The notes under the pieces: model-generated | The model's database searches: none | Seen by the model: only the letters and a program-made list of their open reading frames with translations | What the model was told of the DNA's origin: nothing | DNA from: Ectocarpus siliculosus | Taxonomy: Eukaryota; Sar; Phaeophyceae; Ectocarpales; Ectocarpaceae | DNA: 64,000 nt | Reading direction: 5' to 3' | Assembly (NCBI GenBank): GCA_000310025.1 | Contig: FN648552.1 | Location: forward strand, 1 to 64,000 | In this document: piece by piece, positions 20,779 through 37,247 of the stretch | Numbering within the stretch: position 1 is the stretch's first letter | How the letters are laid out: each line of letters begins with the position of its first letter | Program-made: the position numbers and the translations under genes

Positions 20779-23098
20779 CAGGAAGCACAGCAGCATGTAG
20801 AACAGCTGCAGCAGCGGGAAGGTCTGTGCGAACTGTATCGGCACCCACGTGGGGCTGAGCAGGACCCCCTGAGGCACTTGTAGAAGCAGATGAACGACAC
20901 CAGGAAGGCGATGCTCAGGTTGCACCCGGTGTACCACACCTTGTTTGGCACAAAACAAAGTGCAAAAGATGAGGGGGGGAGGGGTGTTATCAGATGGTGG
21001 GAATTGGGGGGAGGGGGGGAGAGAGGTACAGTGCGTTCAGGCATCCATTCACCCGTTAGGTTCTGGTAGAAGCAAATAGCGCTGATCACAACAAGGCTAA
21101 ATTGCGCAGAGTGTATGAGGCCGTTCCACGTCTCACCAGTACAACGGAAGGACGGAGGCATGCGTCTCCATAAAACCACCTTAAACGTCACTCTGAATCT
21201 CTGAGTCTACTGCCGCATGTCACTCTGAATTTCTGAGCCTACTGCCGCACATACAAGCTTTTACCGCTTGGCCGAAAGCAACTACCTGGTAAAGTGCAGA
21301 CCGACCAGTCGCTTGTTTGGACGAAGACGATAATCGAAAGCGGAAGGATTTGGGATCGTCAAACTAGATACCGCAGACACATGAGACGGCACTCTCGATC
21401 AACCTAGGTCATGCAAGATAGGTAATACTCCCTGTTGCTTTTAGAAAAATCTCTCTCGTGTCTTTCTGTCTGTCAAGTCTTTCTCGCTCTCCCCTTCCCT
21501 GGCTGTCACATGTCTATCTGTCTGTCCGTCTACTCCTCCATTATTCTCTTACAGGAGGCCCCACGATCGGGGGGCAGCGCGATGCGCGGCTGGCGTGCTC
21601 TCGTGTGTTTAGGACCTTTCCATACGCCCATAGCGGAACACAACAACATTTTTGGAGGCCTTCCTGTCACCTGCTCGCAAGGATCAACCTGCGGGCCTTC
21701 AGGACCGACCGAGAGGCACCTCTCGTAATCGATACCGAACTTGAAACAAAGACGAAACCATTGAAAAACGAAGTCAGAAAAGAAACCGGTACTCCTTTAG
21801 TGTGTCGACTGAGAATATTACACGCGTTTGGAGGTGAACCCCCGGACGTGTGGTATACACGCAGACCACCTCTACACATCGCAAAAGGGGTGTTTCGCCC
21901 TTAAGATTGGCTCGTGACGCGACACGGAGAGCATGAACACGTTGTGTAAGCTGGACAGATGCGATTGCCTTGGCCTGTTCCAAGTCTTGCCAGCACAAAC
22001 AAATTGACAGTGACAAGAAGTACCATCTACCTCCCTTCTCTGCCTCTGTCACTGGGTGCTGTGTCTCTCTCCACGTGTATCTCTCTGTCTCTCTGGGTAT
22101 GTCTCTCTGCCTCTCTCTTACCCAGATGTTGACCCCCCACATGCACACGAGGAGGACGAGGTTGCCCAGCCCGCGGTAGACACGTCCTGACCGCAAGAGT
22201 CGTCCACGATGCAGTCCCACACTGCTCACGCCTGCCATCGTTCGTTGTCGTCGTTTCAGATATTCTGTCGTCAATTTTTTCATGCTTGAAACCGAACATG
22301 TATCATGTAAACTGTTCTCGATTTATTGTCACATCTAGTGCTATGAGTGCACCCAGCAAAACAAGAGGCGGACACTACGTCCCAAGCAAACGTGCTCTGG
22401 AAATCGATGTCTGTTCGCCTGCTCATGCGGGAACATCGATGTCTTCACGCCTGAAAAGATCGGCATGTTGTTTGTTCTGTTCGTTACATTACAGTTTGGT
22501 GTGCGTGTGCAACTACAATCCAAGGTGGACTCAAACCTAGGGTACTCGTCGGGAATCTTGCCGACGTTTTGTCCCACCTTGCTGGACGGTCCCGGCTGGT
22601 GGTAGTTACTGCCATACTTTGGCGTTTACCGGTACCGCCGGAGGTGGTACCGCCGAAAAATGAAAAACCGCCCTCCGCCAAAAACGTACCGCCATATTCC
22701 ATTTTCCACACCCGCCCCGCCTGTGTCCGCCAAAATAGCGGGAACGACGAGTACCCTATTCAACATCAAATCGTCCGCAAGACCGAGGCAGTCGATCTGC
22801 TGGCGCGATTGGGTCTTTGACGAAGAACACGCTCTCACAGAACAGGGGCGACAGGCTGGCTCGGTAAACGGAAAAGTCTGTTTGACACATGCCAAAAAAA
22901 AACACCGCGAGCACAAAATAGCAGCGTCTCTATACAATGGTCGACCGGAGGCCACCGCAGGTGACCAAACCAACAACAGGCACGTGTAGTGTACTTACCA
23001 GGAGCATCGTGGCAGCACCGAGGCGGTAACCGGAGTCGAAGCGGTTGTTTCCCCAGAGAGAGCTGGACTCCTCAAGGTCAGGGCCGTCCGCGCCACGT
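20779..23098 (-). CDS. Multi-pass membrane protein, probably EXS domain (XPR1/SYG1/PHO1-like)
   Basis: Minus-strand exons, in transcript order: 22999-23098 (ESSSLWGNNRFDSGYRLGAA then TMLL), a probable exon starting at 22877 (DFSVYRASLSPLF), 22122-22186 (RVYRGLGNLVLLVCMWGVNI then W), 21053-21131 (WNGLIHSAQFSLVVISAICF) and 20779-20939. The last exon gives YTGCNLSIAFLVSFICFYKC in one frame and TWVPIQFAQTFPLLQLFYML in another, joined at a G5 run at 20865-20869. The YRGL...W-GVN segment, the pair of later hydrophobic stretches and their order fit EXS proteins, which export inorganic phosphate at the plasma membrane or Golgi. The N-terminal SPX part and the C-terminus are not securely found, and the exon set is incomplete. 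The frame break may be a sequencing error or a real lesion. A non-EXS membrane protein is the main alternative. Confidence 0.5.
22540..22756. mobile_element. 217-bp MITE, perfect terminal inverted repeats, TA-flanked
   Basis: The perfect inverted ends are GGGTACTCGTCG at 22540-22551 and its complement at 22745-22756, with TA on both sides (22538-22539 and 22757-22758). The interior has repeated ggtaccgcc motifs and no ORF. Size and TA flanks match the MITE at 2873-3090, but the termini differ, so it is a second Tc1/mariner-like family. It lies among the exons of the minus-strand membrane-protein gene. Confidence 0.75.
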
Positions 23099-23452
23099 CT
23101 ATGTCGCCGTTGCAGAACAGCGACACGTAGAATAGCTCCGCACCCTCTAGCGTGCTGGGTGCCGTGTCATCATGGAATCGAAAATTCGCGCATAAAGGGG
23201 GGCGGGGGAAGGGGAGGGGCGGTTGAGATAATGGATGTCACGCAATCGTAGCTGGTAGCGGGTACGGGGGCGCACCAATGGGGATCATCAGACGCTGCAA
23301 AAGGAGTCACACCACACAGGTGTTCCGCCCCCGGTGGCGTTTTGGGAAAGGGGGGGGGAGGCAGACAAGCGGTGTGTTGCGAGACTACAAGGGGCCATCC
23401 CAGTGGAACGCATGGGAACTCCCCCAGGCTGGGCGTCAATCTTGGTCGTAAG

Positions 23453-23984
23453 AGGGGGGGGGGGGGAGTCGTGCATGCCGTAGTCGTTAGACCATTGACC
23501 TCGCATCCCTACAAAGCCGGGACGGAGCACGCCGGGTTCTCACCGGACCAAGCTCTCACATCACCAAGCGCGAAGCGCCGTGAGGTATTCGGCGAGTCGC
23601 ATGAAGGGTGCGCTGCATCCTGCTAAGGGTGTTCGGCATATTGTGCTTACTTCCTTGCGTACGGATGACAGCTGCGTATGACTTAATTTATTTTCTGGTG
23701 CTTTCACTTCCAGAGACAGTTAAAGCACTGTGTAACTGCCTCGAAGACGCTTGACCATTTTGACACAACGTGGTGCGATCATCCCCCTTGCGCGGAGTGA
23801 GGGTTCTCGACCCCGCACAACATGATCTACTCGACCACCAGTTTGGTTACTGCCCAAAAAAAAAAAGCAGAGGTAAAAAGAAACGGTAACCTGGTTGCCG
23901 AGTTGACGAAGTGAATTGGCTTGTTTTCCAACGTCGTTGCCAAGCGACGATAACCCAACCCCGATGGCAAACACCGGGGGGGGG
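23453..23984 (+). repeat. R1 repeat, copy 3 (short form)
   Basis: Same orientation as copy 2. It begins with a G14 tract (23453-23466) and then gtcgtgcatgccgtagtcg, and it lacks the tactcata stretch of copy 2. It ends in a G9 tract after a single gatggcaaacaccg subrepeat, so it has one subrepeat against two in the other copies. Confidence 0.85.
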
Positions 23985-24593
23985 CGAGGGGTCTATTATA
24001 TAGAATTTAGGTGGTCCTGTATACTTTGTTGCACGGGATTAGTGGGTACAGTATACTAAAACATACACTCGGAGCATTCTTTATATAGGATTTAGTATGG
24101 CCGATCTCCGAAGGGTTTTTGTTCCCGGGATTTCCAGCAACCTGTATGTTGAAAGCGATCTATTCAAGGGTGTTGGTAAGCAACTTAGGGTTCACGGCCG
24201 ACGAGGGAAAAGGATGACTGAACCCTTCTCGCGATACACACTAAGGCAAGCACCGCAGGGGGAGAGGTGGGAAAATAACACAGAACAGAGAATGAAAAAA
24301 AATCCTGTGTGATCTTCCTCTTGTGTGACCCCGGCCGATACGTCAGGTAAATACGTCTGTAAACCGGCTCCAGAATAGATGGGAAGACCACACACATACT
24401 AAACGCAGCACACCCCGGAATAATACGGGTGTTAGAATGGAACACTATGGCCGATAGGATGTACCCACGTATTGTATGAGTATGGGTTTAAGAATGCGAT
24501 AAAAAAAAACACCATCAACTGTAAGGCCCGCCGCACTGAAAAACCGTTTATCATTCCTGCCCATTAAAAACAGAGGTACATACCGTTGAGGTC

Positions 24594-25649
24594 GCGAGCC
24601 GAGAAGAGGGGTTACTCGAGCAGTCAGACCTGCATCGCCTTCTCCTTTGACAGCGCTCCCGCCCCTCCTCCCCCTCCCCCTACTGCGCCCGCGGCCTTCC
24701 CGCCCTGATGATCCCCCAGCAGCACCACCAACCCCGGTCATATTGGCGGTCTCGGTCTCGGTCTGGGAGGAGCGCCGGTTATACCCGCTGCCTCGGCACG
24801 ACGGCAGTGCAGTTCCATCAGCCGTACAAACGCGCCGCAGTTGAGCTTCTGTCTGCAAGCATATCGTTTTTTGTTTTTCCGGCGGGGGGGGGGAGGAAGA
24901 GAAGAACACTGCTGTGTCGCAATACAGAGGCAGCAGCATATCAGAAAAACAAACATACATACGAAAAACGACATTCTCTGGTGTGTGCTGCAACGTGACA
25001 CGAGCGCTGCACACTAGACATGCTAGATGGAGCAACACGGCAGCGTATCAGTCTGAGGCATGTTCCCAACCCAGGCTGCCCAGCATCACGCCCCCACCAA
25101 ACATTTTGCGGGGCAATCTGAATGGAACGGCCCAGCACAAAGTCATGCATCTTCGCACCCAGGGGAAGCTAAAACGCACTCACAGAATATACTTGAGGAC
25201 ACACTGCTGTAGGACAGAGGTGTACCAACACTCCCCAACACTACCCGCCCCCCCAATGCGGGGAAAAATAACCCGCGCCCAGGCATTTGAGGCGGGTATC
25301 TCACAGCTTGGAGCCTCATACCGCCTCGACAAGAATAACGCGCCATCGACCGTGCAGCAACTAGAGCAAGCAGCAACAAGGCAATCTCGGCTTCGCCTAC
25401 CATGAACGACAGAAGCCGGTTCTCCGCTGCTGTTGCCCATGAAGCCCATGGCGCCGTCCACGTCGCCACCACCACCACCGCTCCCCTGCTGCAGAGACGG
25501 GCCGGGGGGTGTCGAGGAGGAGAGACCCCAGCCGGCGCCCCCCCCGTTCCCGTCCTCGCCCTGCTGTGAAGATGACGTCGTGCCCGCCATCGCGCTCGAG
25601 GCTGACCTGCGCCCGCGGATTCTCGTGCCCCCCCTGCTGCTGCTGTTGC

Positions 25650-25694
<45 letters not shown>

Positions 25695-26340
25695 TCCGGC
25701 CCACGGCAAAATGTTCCTTCTTTGGGGTCGTTCAGTAAGTGTGTTCAAGCTTGAGCCGATAGTGTGGCGAAACCGTCCAAAATGACCAGCTGATTGACAA
25801 CAGTGCGCACAGGAAAATATTCGTTGAGACGAGCGCGCGCGCGGGAGGAGAGATGCTCAAGTGGGGACGGGGGAAGACGGAGGGGATAGGCAAAACACGG
25901 TCGGTCCGCGTGAATACACGATTGTGTGGAACAAGCAAGTAAAACACACACACGACATAGTATGCCTCCTTTGGCAGGTACACCCGTCACGTGGAGGCTG
26001 TACTCTGCTATCATCCAATCTCCTCAAAATCCAACACAGAGCCAACCAATCCCACCTGAGGGGTCGGACGCAGCACCCCGCCAGTCGACCGGGGTGCCGT
26101 ACTGCAGGTCTGGGTCGACCAGGAGAGTCATCGTCGTCGTCGTGGTAACGCCAGGGCAATCACCGCCGCCACCACTGCTGCTGCTCTTGTTGCCGTCACC
26201 GCCGCCCCGATGACCAACGCCGGTGCCGCCCGCCGCGGTGGAAGAAACGTCCTCAGGTGCACCCCTCATCCCGCCCGGCTTCCGGTGGAGCTGGTGTCGA
26301 AGGGAGGTGGAAGTTGAGGGCCGGAAAGCTTGGAGGCGCA
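24594..26340 (-). CDS. Candidate low-complexity exons, minus strand
   Basis: Three GC-rich minus-strand blocks with good donors look coding. One ends at 26056 (TMTLLVDPDLQYGTPVDWRG then AASDPSG). One is 25401-25719 (KEHFAVGRN, then a run of about 15 Gly encoded by a GGC repeat, then Ser/Gly-rich sequence). One ends at 24594 (SQTETETANMTGVGGAAGGS, then Arg/Gly-rich). They may be the disordered N-terminal part of the EXS-like gene or a separate gene. Junction phases could not all be closed. No domain is recognised. Confidence 0.3.
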
Positions 26341-26606
26341 CTTGTCACTCTTGTTCCGATAGAAGGCCCAAATCCGCTCCAGCTCCTGTATGGGCGGGGG
26401 GAGGCGCAGGAGGCATCACCATGGCGGTCGGGGTTATGTACCCATGTGGAGGTGACAGTATCTCGCACCATTGGTGTTGGAGAGGCGGGACACCGGCTGT
26501 CTGTACTTCCGCGCGAGAAAAAGCTCAACGTTTGTGGCATGTGCTTAGTATGAATTTCATGTGTGACTCAGATGCTCCGTTGAGTTCCTGTCAAGAACAA
26601 GCAGTA

Positions 26607-26790
26607 CCGAATACGACACAAGATAACACCCCCCCTGGGTCGAATTCAAAGCTCGATTTCTCAACAGGAGAAAGGGTCACAGCGCCGAAAACGGCGGCGT
26701 TGAAGCCGTCTGGTCGAGAGCTCTCCGAAAACGTATCGTTTTGTTTGTGCATTCTCTTCCTCGTGGAGAAATTGAGCTTTGAAAATCGGT
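26607..26790 (-). mobile_element. Truncated MITE, same family as 2873-3090
   Basis: It begins ccgaatacgacacaagataa next to TA at 26605-26606. It then follows the reverse complement of the 2873-3090 element, for example cagcgccgaaaacggcggcg and gagaaattgagctttgaaaa, up to 26790. The last roughly 33 bp of the other inverted end are missing. Confidence 0.7.
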
Positions 26791-28839
26791 GTCGGCGTCA
26801 ATATTGTTGCTGATCAATAGAAGGTGGTCCTCGTTGGTGCGCCGTTGTGCCTTGCTTGCTGCACGCCAAAGCGCCAACCTGATGAATTAACCCACTAAGG
26901 GACGCAAGAACATGTACGTTTCCGTCCGTCATCCTCCTTTGCTGGGGACCACTTTCACAAGACTAGGTTGCACGCGTGGGAGCAGAACGTGGGCGTCGCT
27001 ACAGCAGCAACACGCTACAAGGCGTAGGGAGCTTTTCGGGGTCGAATACCGCACAATAGAGCATACAACGAGTCGAAACAGGTGGAAGCGCGAAACGCGA
27101 ACATCTACAATAGGTGACGGGATTGTGCGGCGGGCTGGACAAGTTATCGCGATGGTTCCACCGCAAGAGGAGCTGCAAAAGCGGGGTCCTCAAACGGCTT
27201 CGGTCCCTCGGACAGAGCCGCGTGATGGTGAACCCGCACAACTCGCCGGTTTGTTCCGGCTACGCATGTGTAATTCAACTTCGAATTTGCGAACCCTTGC
27301 ACAAGGATGGATTGGGGAAGTTTTGCCAAGGTGTCGTTGATATTCCGAACGGCAGCTACACGTAGGCTAATGTATGCATAACCTTGCGGAAGCTCGTGTA
27401 TTTTTTTTGTTATTTGTCTAACAGAGACAGCAGTTATTAACCTTCCTCAAACTGTAAAACGATTAGCTTTGGGCATCCTTGTCGAGAACATGCGGCGGTG
27501 CATGTGTACTTGAAGTTATACTGCACAGCAGTTCATTGGGTTGCGACAGCTATGTCCCAGGTCCCTCCTCTCTCCGGGCGGTAGCTAGCTGAGCGGGGGG
27601 GGGGCTACTTGTATCACCCATCGACCATCAGCGTGGGAATGGCGCTTATATCAGGCCGTGCTTTTGCCGATACNNNNNNNNNNNNNNNNNNNNNNNNNNN
27701 NNNNNNNNNNNNNNNNNNNNNNNNNNNNNNNNNNNNNNNNNNNNNNNNNNNNNNNNNNNNNNNNNNNNNNNNNGTGATGCTACACCACGCTGATGATAGA
27801 CGGTTTCGACAATGCACCTGATGCTACTCACCTCTGTCCTGTCGCCCTGCTTTCGCTCATCATCATCGTCGCGCTAAAATCGATACCTCCCCTAGCCACA
27901 GAAACCACCGAGGTTCTCCAAGCTCTCTGTGCTTCGGATGCACAGCGATCGTGCACAGCAAGCACGGCTACAGAGTCGCACGTCGCCGTTGGTGAGTTGG
28001 TGGATCGACCCCCAGATATGCGGGGGGATTCAGCACCAAAAGAGTCAACATGTGCACCGTGCTGCTGCTAATGCTACTGCTACTGCTGCTGCTGCTGCTG
28101 CTGCTGAAGTAAACTCTTTACAGCCTCAACTACGAGGCGCGAGCAACCAGTCCACCCTTCTACCTGCCGCCACACGCACAGGCACACCCACTTTGCAGCG
28201 AGGACAGGGCGGGAAAGAGGGTCTGGAAACAGCCCTCTGAGGGGGCTCGCAGATGGCATCCTGCATCCCGGCAGTTGGCTCGAGTGATTGGATTATAAAA
28301 CGGCGGCATCTCGACGAGCCCTGCCGGACGAGAGTGGGTAGCTGCCGCTGCTTCAAGCTCAGGTGAAGGAACGATCATGGAGAACGGTCGCTCTGGGCGC
28401 TTCCCGCCACAGCGACGTCGCTCAGTGTCATCTGCTTCGATTTGGCCTTGGCAGACGACTGCGTCACCTCCCGGGCGACCCAGATCGTCGGCTGCTCAGC
28501 ATTCGAAAAGACCGTACTCAAGGGATCAATGGCGAACACGTGAGAGGACAATACGACATGTATACGGTAGATCATGCACCTTGCGATCTGCGCATGCCGC
28601 ATGCTGCATGCATTACGTGAGCGTTAATCACAACCTGTACAGGCACGGAACTGTTGCTATACTACAGTACGATAGCAGTGTACTCCAGCAACATTTGAAC
28701 AGGCCGGAAGGGCGGAAACATGCGCACTCACTGATCCAGCGGTCGTGCAGCGCACTAGACTATTGTGGATGTTCTTTGGCAACGCCAGTGCACACGGCAT
28801 GCCATATTCAAATTTGGAAAAGTTCGTTGTGAGTGAGTC
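26791..28839. other. Gene-poor stretch with an assembly gap; nothing recognised
   Basis: It contains a 100-N gap, a CTG repeat at 28084-28106 and short open frames without recognisable family. A frame at 27114-27365 (ending FCQGVVDIPNGSYT) is open but unsupported. It is the likely divergent upstream region of TTLL9 (+) and the minus-strand gene. Confidence 0.4.
27674..27773. other. Assembly gap (100 N)
   Basis: Exactly 100 N, the usual placeholder for a gap of unknown length. The left flank has ccatcagcgtgg (27626-27637) and the right flank has ccacgctgatg (27785-27795), roughly inverted copies of each other. Confidence 0.95.
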
Positions 28840-35369
<6,530 letters not shown>

Positions 35370-37247
35370 TGACATGATTGGCGATGGAGGAAAGGAAATG
35401 AGTTGCGAAGAGTGTTGCCGGTGAGCCTGAAGCGAGCTGCCAACGAGTTGTCCCCCTTTAGGGTATAAAGAGCTGCTCATGTGGATTGACGGCATTCTGC
35501 AGTACTTCAGTATTAACAGGTGTTGATGTGCTCCGAAACTGAGCCGGGGGGCATATTGCTGGCGTTCGGCACGGCGGGGCGGCGGGGCCTGAGTAGTGGC
35601 GAGCGAAACCGTTGTGTTGTCAAATTCTGTGTACCTGGGAGCGTCTGATAGTCGAGAGCCGACTATGCAGGAGAGCCGCTTTGGATTGTTCAAAGGTTGG
35701 TTGTGGAAAGTACGCTATTGTTATTGTTTGATATGAGAGATATTGTTTCGTATGAGATATGCTGCTGGCGTTTGGCACGGCGGGACCTGAGGAGTCGTGA
35801 GCGAAACCGCTATGTTGTCAAATTCTGTGTAGCGTCCTTTTGTGGTCGCGGGTTGCCTATTCAAAAAGAGCCGGTTTGGGTTTTCCAAGGTTGTTGTTGC
35901 TTAGCATGAGAGATATTGCCACGAATAAGAGCGACGTGACACTGATGTCGCCTTCGCATTCGATGTACAGTGAGTCCTCTTGGTTTGAGCAGGCGCTGAG
36001 ATTGTTGTAGTCTACAAACACCCTGACACATGCATCCTCTCCCCTCTTCCACGAGTGTGTGCATGTGATCATTCAGTGAGTCAACTTGATTCCTGTTTAC
36101 ATCCCTCATGTTGGTTTGTGGTTCCCGTTTCCTTCGGGACAATTCGCTCGTCGTTTCACTGGCCGAGCTAGGTAGTTTTGAAGCCCTTGCGTTGCTTCTT
36201 CCGGTGGTTTCGAGCTTTCCCCGTAACTCGGGAGGACGAGCACCACAACAACAACGAGCAATCAGTGAAGGGTCTCTGTTTGAGGTACTTGTAGTACATC
36301 GATGATGGTGGTGGTGCCTGCAAATTCTCTAGCGGAGGGTTGGTGTCTGTCCGACTTCGCTTAACGCTCGGGGGGTTGCTACTGACCCGCTCAAGGTGCC
36401 AACCCCCCGTTATGTAGATATTCAACAGTCTATATATGGCCGACCAACACTCACCTGGGCAACGCGATTCCTCCAAGAGACGTGTTCTCGGTTTTTTATA
36501 CGCAAGTCTTTGTTGCGGTAGGCACATGCACACGGGGCCAAAACAGCAGTGTTGCCGTTTCGCCATGGAATGAACTCTTTATACTCGTGGTCAAGGCGTG
36601 GAACTGATAACCGCAGCTGCTGAATCTACGCGAATCTGCCCGGAATCCAGACTATGTAGACTAGACTATGGCCTCGTAAAGACGTTTTTTCCGGATCCAT
36701 CCGGAGATGATCCGCAACCCAGGGTAAGGATATATGATCAGATCAAGATCTATACGTACGTGTGTGCCCGCAGCAGAGGTTGCGTTCCTGGTCGCAACCT
36801 AACCTTGAAGCAATACAGCGATCTCCCTCAATGGACAGATAGCCGAAGTTCGATACATTCCGGCCTGGCTCAAAGATACGACAGCACAGCTGTACAGTAG
36901 TTCTCTATCCATCGAATAGAAAACGAAAATCGGTGCCGTGGGTGCGCCGGGTGTAGTGCTGCTGTAGAATGACCGCAAAATACTTTAGGTTGGTGGGAGG
37001 TGAGAGAGAATCAGAGGCGAGACAAGAGAGCAACAGGGACGGAAGGCTTGTGCAGGCGGGCCTCTCACCAAAATATCAGGACACACCAACCAACATGCCT
37101 TGGTCTCCCGTGGGATCGCACGCCTGTGTCGGATCAACAAACTCCTCCGAACTGCGGAGCCCCCAATGATTTTACGGCGACCCCATGCACGTGTGATCGA
37201 ACTGGCCTCCATGCCTCTCACATCCATCGCGCTGCTTGGCACAGGCG
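35370..37247. other. Intergenic stretch between TTLL9 and PPR-SMR genes
   Basis: No gene recognised. It holds the diverged tandem duplication at 35551-35920 and otherwise AT-balanced sequence. It probably contains the TTLL9 3' UTR and the PPR-SMR promoter; no clear TATA or other box could be assigned. Confidence 0.4.
35551..35920. repeat. Diverged ~200-bp tandem duplication
   Basis: Both units share tgctggcgttcggcacggcg / tgctggcgtttggcacggcg, gagcgaaaccg, tgttgtcaaattctgtgta and atgagagatattg in the same order. The first starts near 35551, the second near 35757. Confidence 0.7.

Noticed and set aside
27037-27060. tRNA-like B box (ggggtcgaatacc)
   Set aside because: No matching A box or cloverleaf arms could be drawn around it.
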